The position numbers were made by a program, and so were the translations under genes. The notes beneath the pieces are model-generated. The model saw only the letters and a program-made list of their open reading frames with translations, was not told where the DNA came from and searched no databases. From positions 1 through 25,171 of the IMG/VR virus record IMGVR_UViG_3300035126_000873: a DNA stretch of 25,171 bases; one strand, 5' to 3'. Shown piece by piece: positions 14,287 through 21,412 of this stretch; the stretch's first letter is position 1; the number at the start of each line of letters is the position of its first letter. This DNA comes from a virus.

Positions 14287-16776
14287 ATGGCAGACAAGTT
14301 CCCAAATATTCCAGGTATCGTAGTAGGTATCCGCGACGGTAGCCTTCGTCCAGAAGCTCCGCCAGCAGGCCCTACTGTTGTCGTACTTGGCACAGCAAAG
14401 AAGGGTCCTTCTAAGAGCGAGACGAGAGTTGCTTCCGGAAGCTCTGCTCTATCAAGATTCGGGCTAAGCGGCACCCTCGGTCGTGGCCTTGTTGAGGTCT
14501 TCCAAGGGGGAGGCGATAACGCTCTGGCGTTCCGTGTTCTCGCTACGAAGGGTAAGATCGAGCACATTGGAGATGTGACCGGAGCAGCAGGCTACACAGT
14601 TGAAACAGCTGCAGAAGGTTCGGATGCTCTGAGCAAGATCAGCGTTCTCTACGACAACGCTCTCGATCTTCTAAAGGTTTTCGATGCAGCTTCAGGCCAG
14701 CTCGTTTATTCTAACGATCCAGATGCTCCTGTCGACCTAGGTGTCGTAACTGTCACTGGAGAAAAGGCGCTCGATAATGCTTTTGGCTCCATTGGTTTGC
14801 AGGTCAAGGTTCTCGCTGATGAAGCAGCCCAGATCTTCACAACCGATGATGGCGCCCCAACAGTCATAACTCTGACAGATGCCGCAACTAGGCTTGCTCT
14901 CTTGCAGCCACTATCTGCAACGAATGCTTATGTTGTCCAGCTCCGTAAGTCTAATGGTGCTGTAATCGCAGAGCGTGCAGTCGAATCTTTCGACGCAACA
15001 CAGAAGACAGTCACACTTGCAAGTGCGATTACGGTAAACGCAGGCAACTTCGCAGAAGCAGCAGATCACGAAGTTCGCTTTATCTCGACTGTAAAGCCTA
15101 TCCGTGCAGACAAGATCCTTACTAATAGAATTTATGCGAATAACGGAACGAACGTACAGCCGCTATTGGTCACCCCAGGCTCCGACTTTAACGGTCTGCC
15201 AAAGGTCGCCAATGACGAAGGTTGGACGGTTGACGTAACAAGCTCTGTTGGCGCTCTTGCAGTTGACGAAGTATCTCCTGCCAAGATGAATATGTACGAA
15301 GCGATGGAAGATGCTTTCATGGCTTTGGAAGCTACAGATTTTTCGGTAATCGTAATGCCAGGTGTGTATGCTGACGACCCTGCTCTTGATGGCAGAACCA
15401 CCGGTGCAACAGCACTTCCAGATGAGGCATTGGCAGATGTCACCGAAGTAAACACTATCGCGGGTTTCGCAGATCGCGTTGACGTGACCTTTGACGATGC
15501 TGGTGCTCGCACTACAGCAGTCACTGCTCTTGCAACAGGTGGACGTGGCGCATTCTGGGCAGTATTCACTACGGCTCAAGGTTCTGCCTTCGGCGATAAC
15601 CTTACTGAGGGAGAACTGGTTCGTACGGCTCGTGTTCTTTCTTGGGAAGAAGATGCAGATGACGACACAGTTTTAAGACTCTTCTTCGACCGTGACGTAA
15701 GCTTCTCTGTTGATGACAATGGCCTTGTGGTCGCTGCAGCAAGCCCAACAATGGCTGTATACCAAACAGATCAGCTCTTTTACCATCGTTCGGTAGAGGT
15801 TGACGGCAAGCTTCGCCACATGTGGTACCCAGAAGCAACTGACGAAGATGGCTATACCTATCACGAAGTCAACTTCGCTTACCGTCTCGCTCAGTTCTGC
15901 CAAGAGATGACAGAGAACGAAGTCGCCATCAATGGTGTCATCGGTGTTCGTCCTCCTACAAACCATTTCAGTGCTGCTGCAATGGCTCAGTGGATTGGTA
16001 AATCTCCAGCCTTCATTGAGGGAGATGTCAGTGTAAACGGAACCGGTCTGCTTGGTAACAAGTTCGTGGCTGGCCTCTTGATGGAGGACAACTCACAGTT
16101 CGACCCAGGCTACAAGGCAACTGAGACTGGAGATCTTGATGATGATGAGATTTTGCTCGACGGTAACGACTTCGAGATTGATATGGGTAAGTTCTTGAGC
16201 ACAGTAGCTTCATGGCCGATTTTGAGCAATGATGCTGATACTTCAGGACTAGGCTATATCAACTCTGGCGCTGCTCTTTATGCTGGTTTGCTCGCTGGAC
16301 TCCCATCGTGGAGAGGCGCTACAGCTAAGTTCATCGGTGGCCGTGGAATCAGACTCCCAATGAAGCTCGCAAAGCGTCATCAGGATTCTTTGGCAAAAGC
16401 ACGTTATGTTGTGTTCGACCAGCGTCCAGAAGGCGTAATTGTAGTAGACGCACCGTCTTCTGCCCTGCCAACTTCTGACTTCACACGTAACATGACAGTG
16501 AGATTGGTTTCTGAAGCGGTTAAGATCTGCCGCGATGTGTCTCGTCCGTTCCTTGGTGACCCACTTAGTGGGATCAAGAAGGCCGGTCTCGAGACAGCCC
16601 TCAAGAAGGGCCTATCGGATCTGCAGAGAGCTTCTGGTGGTGCCCTAGAGGCATTCAATCTAGCTCTGACGCAGACTGCGCTAGACAAGATTCGTGGCAC
16701 TGCAAAGTTAACCCTAACGTTACAGGTCATCAACGAACTACGTAAGATCACTGTAGACGTTGCTCTAGCTCAGTAA
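14287..16776 (+). CDS. Contractile tail sheath protein
   Basis: 829 residues. The N-terminus (FPNIPGIVVGIRDGSLRPEA, GPTVVVLGTAKKGPSK, LVEVFQGGGDNALAFRVL) and the C-terminal about 170 residues are the conserved sheath core. The latter carries INSGAALYAGLLAGLPSWRG, KLAKRHQDSLAKARYVVFDQ, RLVSEAVKICRDVSRPFLGD and LTLQVINELRKITVDVALAQ. In myoviruses these ends interlock neighbouring subunits during contraction. The middle holds several insert domains, which make it longer than many sheaths. The ribosome binding site is fused to the preceding stop (TAAGGAGT), as for the capsid and first tube genes. Its presence shows the particle is a myovirus. Confidence 0.93.
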   Translation: MADKFPNIPGIVVGIRDGSLRPEAPPAGPTVVVLGTAKKGPSKSETRVASGSSALSRFGLSGTLGRGLVEVFQGGGDNALAFRVLATKGKIEHIGDVTGAAGYTVETAAEGSDALSKISVLYDNALDLLKVFDAASGQLVYSNDPDAPVDLGVVTVTGEKALDNAFGSIGLQVKVLADEAAQIFTTDDGAPTVITLTDAATRLALLQPLSATNAYVVQLRKSNGAVIAERAVESFDATQKTVTLASAITVNAGNFAEAADHEVRFISTVKPIRADKILTNRIYANNGTNVQPLLVTPGSDFNGLPKVANDEGWTVDVTSSVGALAVDEVSPAKMNMYEAMEDAFMALEATDFSVIVMPGVYADDPALDGRTTGATALPDEALADVTEVNTIAGFADRVDVTFDDAGARTTAVTALATGGRGAFWAVFTTAQGSAFGDNLTEGELVRTARVLSWEEDADDDTVLRLFFDRDVSFSVDDNGLVVAAASPTMAVYQTDQLFYHRSVEVDGKLRHMWYPEATDEDGYTYHEVNFAYRLAQFCQEMTENEVAINGVIGVRPPTNHFSAAAMAQWIGKSPAFIEGDVSVNGTGLLGNKFVAGLLMEDNSQFDPGYKATETGDLDDDEILLDGNDFEIDMGKFLSTVASWPILSNDADTSGLGYINSGAALYAGLLAGLPSWRGATAKFIGGRGIRLPMKLAKRHQDSLAKARYVVFDQRPEGVIVVDAPSSALPTSDFTRNMTVRLVSEAVKICRDVSRPFLGDPLSGIKKAGLETALKKGLSDLQRASGGALEAFNLALTQTALDKIRGTAKLTLTLQVINELRKITVDVALAQ

Positions 16777-16788
16777 GGAGTTTAGTCA

Positions 16789-17433
16789 ATGGCAAATCCG
16801 CAACTCAGCAGCCAGTTTATCAGATCATACAATAGCTTCGGCGGTGTTGATATTCGTGCTGTATTCGGCAACAAAGTAATCGGAACGCTCCAGGGTATCT
16901 CCTGGAGCGTAACCCGTGAGAAGGCCCCAATCTATACGATGGGTGACCCTGATCCTCGAGCATTCGCTAGGGGAAAGCGTGGTATCGCTGGCTCGCTAGT
17001 ATTCATCCAGTTCGACAGACATGCCCTTCTCCATGAAATGGAGTCGGCTAAGTTCTGGGCCGATAAGGATAGCTTGCGACCAGACGGCCTAGACGATGGC
17101 ACCATTTCCGCCCTTGACCCAAACTCGGGGAACAGCCCAAGTGCAACTGCCTTCCAAGCAGAGACAAACTTCGGTTCAAGTCCTCGTGACGATCAGACTG
17201 CGGTTAAGCCTTGGTTCTCAGACCAAATTCCACCATTCGATATTACACTTGCAGCAGCCAATGAGTATGGTGCGGCAGCAACAATGCGTATCTACGGTGT
17301 AGAAATTCTGAACGAAGGTTCGGGTGTTTCTATCGATGACATCGTCCTCGAGCACCAGATGACATTCGTCTGTCGTACAATCGACCCATGGCGTACAGCG
17401 AAGCAGGCCTTCGTAGATCCAAACAGTGTCTAA
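16789..17433 (+). CDS. Tail tube protein (paralogue 1)
   Basis: 214 residues, directly after the sheath gene where the tube gene is expected. SYNSFGGVDIRAVFGN, LQGISWSVTREKAPIYTMGD and GIAGSLVFIQFDRHALLHEM form the N-terminal half of the tube sandwich. PPFDITLAAANEYGAAATMR, IYGVEILNEGSG and MTFVCRTIDPWR form the rest. Residues about 95-135 are a Ser/Asn/Asp-rich insert absent from paralogue 2. Hexameric rings of this protein would form the DNA channel inside the sheath. TAAGGAGT joins it to the sheath gene, and a structured region with a terminator follows. Of the three tube-like genes this is the best candidate for the main tube subunit, because of its position, strong ribosome binding site and the terminator behind it. 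Confidence 0.82.
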   Translation: MANPQLSSQFIRSYNSFGGVDIRAVFGNKVIGTLQGISWSVTREKAPIYTMGDPDPRAFARGKRGIAGSLVFIQFDRHALLHEMESAKFWADKDSLRPDGLDDGTISALDPNSGNSPSATAFQAETNFGSSPRDDQTAVKPWFSDQIPPFDITLAAANEYGAAATMRIYGVEILNEGSGVSIDDIVLEHQMTFVCRTIDPWRTAKQAFVDPNSV

Positions 17434-17444
17434 ACAAACTGTTT
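17421..17444 (+). promoter_or_regulatory. Inverted repeat across stop codon and -35 box
   Basis: AAACAGT (17421-17427) and ACTGTTT (17438-17444) are exact inverted repeats around a 10-base spacer that includes the TAA stop. The right arm overlaps the first bases of a perfect TTGACA, so it could be an operator or an RNA hairpin. Confidence 0.35.
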
Positions 17445-17469
17445 GACATATAAAAGGATCTTCTGTAAT
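17443..17469 (+). promoter_or_regulatory. Candidate promoter before second tube gene
   Basis: TTGACA (17443-17448) is a perfect -35 box; TGTAAT (17464-17469) is a 5/6 -10 box, at a short 15-base spacing. The start point would fall around 17475, inside the first arm of the terminator, so its transcripts could not form that terminator. Confidence 0.4.
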
Positions 17470-17471
17470 TG

Positions 17472-17506
17472 AAAAGGGGAGTTTCCTGACGGGAGCTCCC
17501 CTTTTT
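17472..17506 (+). terminator. Rho-independent terminator after tube gene
   Basis: AAAAGGGGAG (17472-17481) pairs with CTCCCCTTTT (17496-17505), with a 14-base loop and a T-rich tail (TTTTTCTTTTCT). It closely resembles the terminator after the fibre gene. The next gene begins 17 bases later on the same strand. Confidence 0.85.
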
Positions 17507-17522
17507 CTTTTCTGGAGATTCA

Positions 17523-18185
17523 ATGGCCGACCTAACCTATAAAGAGAGCATCTTCTCACAGTCATACAACTCATACGCGGGTACAGATATCCGCGCTATG
17601 ATATCTATGCCAGCGGCAAATGGGCAGGATCCCATTTTCAAAGTCTTAGGAAACCTACAGACAATCTCATATAGCATCTTCCGTGAAAAGTACCCTGTGC
17701 GTGCCCTCGGCCACGTCGGGGAAAAGGGTCGTACTCGTGGCACTCGTACCATCGCTGGTTCGATGGTCTTTACTGTATTCGATAGACACGTTCTTTTTGA
17801 TTTGCTTAGAAGAAATCCAGGGGATGTGAATTCAAATGCCGTAACTCCCACAAGCCTGGCGGACCTATCGTATGTAATGGTAGACCAATTGCCTCAGTTC
17901 GACATCGTTATCCATTTTGCTAATGAATATGGGTATGCCTCCGAGTTAGTAATCTTCGGAGTGGAAATTTCTGCTGAAGGTCAGGTCATGTCAGTAGAAG
18001 ACCTTATCACGGAAAACACAGTACAGTATACAGCAACTCATATGGCCTTAATGCGTCCAGGTGGGTATACTTCTCCGCTATCACAACCTTCCGAACCTGT
18101 TGAAAACTTCACATCATTAATGAACCGAGAAGCCTCTCCAGCAATGCAAGAGCTAATCCGCAAAACACGTAATCCATATAGGTAA
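17523..18185 (+). CDS. Tail tube-fold protein (paralogue 2)
   Basis: 220 residues, clearly related to the preceding tube protein. Compare SYNSYAGTDIRAM, LQTISYSIFREKYPVRALGH, RTIAGSMVFTVFDRHVLFDL, PQFDIVIHFANEYGYASELV and IFGVEISAEGQVMSVEDLI. It adds an insert near residue 30 and a C-terminal tail of about 45 residues (TSPLSQPSEPVENFTSLMNR) absent from paralogue 1. It may be a tube-initiator or baseplate-proximal ring, or a tail-end protein, rather than the bulk tube subunit; that is inference. A possible ribosome binding site is GGAG at 17514-17517. The next ATG is 6 bases after its stop. Confidence 0.72.
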   Translation: MADLTYKESIFSQSYNSYAGTDIRAMISMPAANGQDPIFKVLGNLQTISYSIFREKYPVRALGHVGEKGRTRGTRTIAGSMVFTVFDRHVLFDLLRRNPGDVNSNAVTPTSLADLSYVMVDQLPQFDIVIHFANEYGYASELVIFGVEISAEGQVMSVEDLITENTVQYTATHMALMRPGGYTSPLSQPSEPVENFTSLMNREASPAMQELIRKTRNPYR

Positions 18186-18190
18186 GATAA

Positions 18191-19429
18191 ATGGCATTAG
18201 ATCAAGCAACTAGAGATAGAATTTCAGGGGATAGCGATACGATGCAGAGGAACTCCGACGCATGGTCTAGAGTCCCCGAGGGTACTCAACTGCCAAGCGG
18301 ACGGGTATTTAGTCGTAACGTCACAAATGGGTTCACTATCAATACGACTACAGAGCAGGCGTTGGCGGATGATAGATGGGTGCAGCAGAATTACGGGAAT
18401 CAATCTGGCGGCGGTACTGTAAATAGACAAGCGGCTACTCGTATTCCATCGGAGCAACAGTCCCAGCAGCCACCTGCCCCTCCAGCAAAAACAGTAAGCC
18501 GAGATGACCCCCGTCGCCCAAAAGCTGAAGAAGTTCAAGACCTTGACGCTGCACTTGCAGGACTAGGGCCGCCAACAAATCCAGCAGTTGATGATATTAC
18601 CCTAGCTCAGGTCAGGGCCATCTCAGACCCTGCACAAGCATTATGGAATTCTGGCGGGCTTAGAACACTGATGCTCGAGCAAGAAGAAAGGCGCAAGGCC
18701 GAGCTCGAAGCAGAAAAGCGGAGAAACGCAGCCAAGACTGCAAGTAAATATATCCCTCAATATTACAGTGGGACACAGGCTCAGATATACTTTGATGATG
18801 TGTTGATAGACGAAATCGTCCAGATCCAATATTCAACAGCAACTAATAAGATGCCAATCTATGGATACGCCTCCGAGCTATTCGACACAGTGGCCAGCGG
18901 CAACCTCTTGGTGCAGGGGAATTTCGTAATCAACTTTGTTGAGGCAGGTTATTTGGCAATCATTGCTGCTGCAATGCTAGAGAAGAAGTTTGGGGTAAAT
19001 GCAATCGGGAGACGCTCACAGCGCAAGTGGGTCAGCGAGGAGCGCAGAAGCGCACCAAACTCAATACTTCAGGTCTCCACAAGCCCCACGAGCATTCTCA
19101 CCCCTGGTTCATATCTAAGTAACCAGGCTATAAACCAAGTACGTGGGCTTGGGAATAAGGAATTCAGGGCATTAGCGAGAGAAGCAAACATAAACAAACT
19201 CAGTCAATCAAACCAATTCTCTGGAATTCCCCAAGGATATAACACACGTTTTGACCTGATGGCTCCATTCGATATCTACGCAGTCTTCGGAGATTACACA
19301 GATCCGGAAGCAGATCACACAGTCCGCAAGCTAAAGAATGTCTACTTGACAGGACAGGCACAAACGATTATATCTAGTGGAGAACCTGTCGGCGAGGTCT
19401 ATAATTTCATATGTCGGACGATTGAATAA
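18191..19429 (+). CDS. Tube-fold protein with disordered N-terminal arm (paralogue 3)
   Basis: 412 residues. The first about 160 are low-complexity, Gln/Pro/Ser-rich and probably disordered (PSEQQSQQPPAPPAKTV); a short charged coil follows (LEQEERRKAELEAEKRRNAA). The rest carries tube-fold signposts: YYSGTQAQIYFDDVLIDEIV, QIQYSTATNKMPIYGYASEL, GNLLVQGNFVINFVEAGYLA, then MAPFDIYAVFGDY, LKNVYLTGQAQTIISSGEPV and a final strand NFICRTIE. This resembles baseplate-hub or initiator versions of tube proteins. Its last nine codons are repeated at the end of the next gene, an HNH endonuclease. Its stop overlaps the HNH start (TAATG). Confidence 0.62.
   Translation: MALDQATRDRISGDSDTMQRNSDAWSRVPEGTQLPSGRVFSRNVTNGFTINTTTEQALADDRWVQQNYGNQSGGGTVNRQAATRIPSEQQSQQPPAPPAKTVSRDDPRRPKAEEVQDLDAALAGLGPPTNPAVDDITLAQVRAISDPAQALWNSGGLRTLMLEQEERRKAELEAEKRRNAAKTASKYIPQYYSGTQAQIYFDDVLIDEIVQIQYSTATNKMPIYGYASELFDTVASGNLLVQGNFVINFVEAGYLAIIAAAMLEKKFGVNAIGRRSQRKWVSEERRSAPNSILQVSTSPTSILTPGSYLSNQAINQVRGLGNKEFRALAREANINKLSQSNQFSGIPQGYNTRFDLMAPFDIYAVFGDYTDPEADHTVRKLKNVYLTGQAQTIISSGEPVGEVYNFICRTIE
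19403..19429 (+). repeat. Upstream copy of 27-base terminal repeat
   Basis: Nine codons at the end of the tube-like gene (NFICRTIE and stop) match 20083-20109 at the end of the HNH gene (NFIARTIE and stop): 21 of 27 bases and 8 of 9 codons agree. Three of the differing codons are synonymous. Confidence 0.75.
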
Positions 19430-20109
19430 TGGAAGATGTTAAGAAGATCTTAGAAAAGACAAGAAGTTATAAACTAACTTCTGAACAAACGGGTGTATCT
19501 GTAAAGAACTTAACTTCATGGAATCATCGACATTGGCACATCCAGATTACACCATGGCCCGAAGATAGAGTTCTAATGTTAACGACAAAATTCGCAACAA
19601 CATCTGACAAGATGCTCGCTGGCGAACTCGGGCTATCCGACAGGCAAATCCAATCGAAAGCACGACAGTTGGGCCTCTATAAAACAGAGGGCTATTTAGA
19701 TATCCTCCGTCAAGAAACAGCGAAAAATATTGCCTCAGGACCTCAGAGACACCAGTCAGAGCCAGGACAAGGACCTCCAACTAAATTTGGTCCTGAGCAT
19801 CAGAATTGGATAGCAGACCGGAGCAAAGTCAAGGGACCTAGACGTAAACAATATAGGTTCTCAGTGGTGACAGCACGGCAGGTAGATTCAGAACAGCTGG
19901 GATATTGTAATAGATGTGATACTCTTATAGAGACAAGAAAGGAATTTGATCATATAATTCCAGTAGCAATTGGCGGCTCTAGTCTTAGAGAAAATTGTCA
20001 GATGCTATGTCAACCATGTCATCTAGTAAAGACAAAGCAAGAACGCCAACTCACATACAACTATAACCCAATGTATAAAGACAATTTTATAGCAAGGACA
20101 ATTGAATAA
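19429..20109 (+). CDS. HNH homing-type endonuclease
   Basis: 226 residues. The nuclease core is at about 158-203: zinc-ligand pairs C160/C163 and C194/C197, DHIIP with D174-H175 as the catalytic pair, GG at 182-183, N189 and the CH of QMLCQPCHLVKTKQE, which is the beta-beta-alpha-metal motif. The N-terminal half holds helix-turn-helix-like stretches (TSEQTGVSVKNLTSW and DKMLAGELGLSDRQIQSKAR), likely for DNA recognition. It is a free-standing, mobile type of enzyme that cuts alleles lacking the insertion. It separates two tail genes, lacks its own ribosome binding site and is coupled by TAATG. Its last residues NFIARTIE copy the end of the preceding tube-like gene. Confidence 0.88.
   Translation: MEDVKKILEKTRSYKLTSEQTGVSVKNLTSWNHRHWHIQITPWPEDRVLMLTTKFATTSDKMLAGELGLSDRQIQSKARQLGLYKTEGYLDILRQETAKNIASGPQRHQSEPGQGPPTKFGPEHQNWIADRSKVKGPRRKQYRFSVVTARQVDSEQLGYCNRCDTLIETRKEFDHIIPVAIGGSSLRENCQMLCQPCHLVKTKQERQLTYNYNPMYKDNFIARTIE
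20083..20109 (+). repeat. Downstream copy of 27-base terminal repeat
   Basis: The copy at the end of the HNH gene. The two copies bracket the whole endonuclease gene, as expected if it arrived with a homologous 3' end or duplicated its target. Confidence 0.75.
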
Positions 20110-20117
20110 GGATGCCA

Positions 20118-20609
20118 ATGAAAGTAACACCGAAGACAGCAGCAGTTAGCGAATTTCTAGAAGCAGACGAGCCAGAAGTGAAGGAGCCAGAAGTAGAGGA
20201 AGAGGAAGAAATCCTCGATCCATTGGACGCCATGGCTAAGCAGTTCCCCGACGCCCCACCACGCAGAATGGTAGAGGGATGGAAGGAGCTTTATGGAGAC
20301 GTCTATGCATTCGTCCCAGACGCTACGTCTCTGTATTTGCTAAGACCATTACGCCGCATTGAACACAAGAACATTGCTAAGGAAATCAGGATGTTCTCCG
20401 AAGGTCCAACAGCAAGAGAAGATCCCGCTCTAGTTGAAGAAATGATGCATGAGAAGGTTGTCATGCTTTGCTTGCTGTACCCATCTGCCTCTCCTCAGTT
20501 CTTGACGATGAGTAAAGCTGGGCTAATGCCAACACTCTTTAACCTTGTGATGGAGCACTCGAAGTTCTTGTCACAGCAGAAAGCCCTAGAAGTTTGCTAC
20601 AAGCTCTAA
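20118..20609 (+). CDS. Putative tail assembly chaperone 1
   Basis: 163 residues from the ATG at 20118, preferred because AAGGA (20108-20112) lies 5 bases upstream; the ATG at 20112 overlaps that site. The N-terminal about 35 residues are acidic and Glu-rich (EPEVKEPEVEEEEEILDP). The body (EGWKELYGDVYAFVPDATSL, YLLRPLRRIEHKNIAKEI, then MMHEKVVMLCLLYP) has the pattern of small phage tail assembly chaperones, which coat the tape measure protein. Their genes sit between tube and tape measure, as here. A frameshift product, common for such chaperones, is not evident. The ribosome binding site overlaps the HNH stop codon. Confidence 0.5.
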   Translation: MKVTPKTAAVSEFLEADEPEVKEPEVEEEEEILDPLDAMAKQFPDAPPRRMVEGWKELYGDVYAFVPDATSLYLLRPLRRIEHKNIAKEIRMFSEGPTAREDPALVEEMMHEKVVMLCLLYPSASPQFLTMSKAGLMPTLFNLVMEHSKFLSQQKALEVCYKL

Positions 20610-20618
20610 GGAAAGTTT

Positions 20619-20864
20619 ATGAATCCTAACAGTAGATCAGTAAGAGCCTACAGAGGCTTTAAGTGGACAGAGAAGCTATCATTTGAATGTCTCGGGGAGG
20701 GCGATGTTTTCGTCCTCTACGAGGCAGACGGAAAGCAGGTTACAGGGGAGAAGAACGGCAAGAAGGTTACAGTCTTCAAGGCCACAAGCTCTCCTCGCAA
20801 GATCAGCGGCATCTGGGGCATTGACGCAGAGCCATACACTGAAAATGTTCCGGAGATCAAGTAA
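20619..20864 (+). CDS. Small hypothetical protein
   Basis: 81 residues, not recognised. It is basic and beta-rich: VRAYRGFKWTEKLSFECLGE, GDVFVLYEADGKQVTG, then KKVTVFKATSSPRKISGIWG. AAGGAAAG precedes the ATG at a suitable distance. It overlaps the next gene by TAATG, so the two are probably translated together. Lying between the two chaperone-like genes, it is likely a minor tail-assembly or virion protein. A frame shifted by one base (20683-20871) is a shadow. Confidence 0.5.
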   Translation: MNPNSRSVRAYRGFKWTEKLSFECLGEGDVFVLYEADGKQVTGEKNGKKVTVFKATSSPRKISGIWGIDAEPYTENVPEIK

Positions 20865-21325
20865 TGGATAGACCAGATTTATTAAAGCTCGTTAAGAACG
20901 AGGTAGTTCTAGTCGAGGAAACAACGACTGTCATCGCAAACCCAGATGGCTCTGGAGGCATCGAGATCGTCACCCAGAGGGTAGATGAGAAGCCCATCCA
21001 AGGGGCCTTAACTTTTAAGGATGAAGAGTGGGAGAACGTAGAGCCTAAGATTCTAGAAGTAGCCGAGCAGGCACGTGGTCCCGCGCACCAACATCTTAGA
21101 GAAGCTCTCGCCCCAAGAGCGACCATGGTCTACGAGACTGATACCATGAAGGTCACCTGGGGGCTAAATGGAGTAGGCGAAAGTGTCACTCCAGTATCGA
21201 CAGTCTTTGTCCGCTCAGGTAGGACCTCTGACTGGACTCGCCTTGATGGCGCCCAGTCATTCAGTTTCTCTCTAGACGTCAACGCCCCACTTCCAACAGT
21301 CCATCTCACAATGGTGCCACTATGA
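20864..21325 (+). CDS. Hypothetical protein
   Basis: 153 residues, not recognised. The first half is acidic and mixed (LLKLVKNEVVLVEETTTVIA, EEWENVEPKILEVAEQARGP). The second half is beta-rich and looks like a sandwich (MKVTWGLNGVGESVTPVSTV, TRLDGAQSFSFSLDVNAPLP). No signal peptide or membrane segment. It is coupled to the 81-residue gene by TAATG and to the following micro-ORF by ATGA. Being in the tail module, it may be a minor tail protein; no more can be said from the sequence. Confidence 0.5.
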   Translation: MDRPDLLKLVKNEVVLVEETTTVIANPDGSGGIEIVTQRVDEKPIQGALTFKDEEWENVEPKILEVAEQARGPAHQHLREALAPRATMVYETDTMKVTWGLNGVGESVTPVSTVFVRSGRTSDWTRLDGAQSFSFSLDVNAPLPTVHLTMVPL

Positions 21326-21390
21326 GCGCAACAATCTCTATTAAGGGACAAGTAGAAAAACCAACAAGAGATATTCCTATCAGACGCTAA
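21322..21390 (+). CDS. Coupled 22-residue micro-ORF
   Basis: MSATISIKGQVEKPTRDIPI followed by RR and a stop. The start overlaps the preceding stop (ATGA) and lacks its own ribosome binding site. It could be a small protein, a leader that brings ribosomes to the next gene, or chance. Confidence 0.3.
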   Translation: MSATISIKGQVEKPTRDIPIRR

Positions 21391-21396
21391 CCAATA

Positions 21397-21411
21397 CTGA
21401 GGTTCTCTCAG
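21397..21411 (+). promoter_or_regulatory. Small hairpin just before start codon
   Basis: CTGAG (21397-21401) and CTCAG (21407-21411) form a 5-bp stem that ends one base before the ATG at 21413. GAGG (21399-21402), the only Shine-Dalgarno candidate, lies in the 5' arm. Confidence 0.3.
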
Positions 21412-21412
21412 A

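Noticed and set aside
15132-15579. Overlapping reverse-strand ORFs of 138-145 codons inside the sheath gene
   Set aside because: They lie wholly within a well-supported gene, have low-complexity Ser/Ala/Val or Cys-rich composition typical of antisense frames and no plausible ribosome binding site.
20112-20117. ATG at 20112 as the start of chaperone candidate 1
   Set aside because: It overlaps the AAGGA site, which is correctly spaced for the ATG at 20118.
20560-21400. Programmed -1 frameshift joining chaperone candidate 1 to a downstream frame
   Set aside because: I see no clear X-XXY-YYZ slippery sequence near the end of the 20118 gene, and the next gene has its own ribosome binding site.
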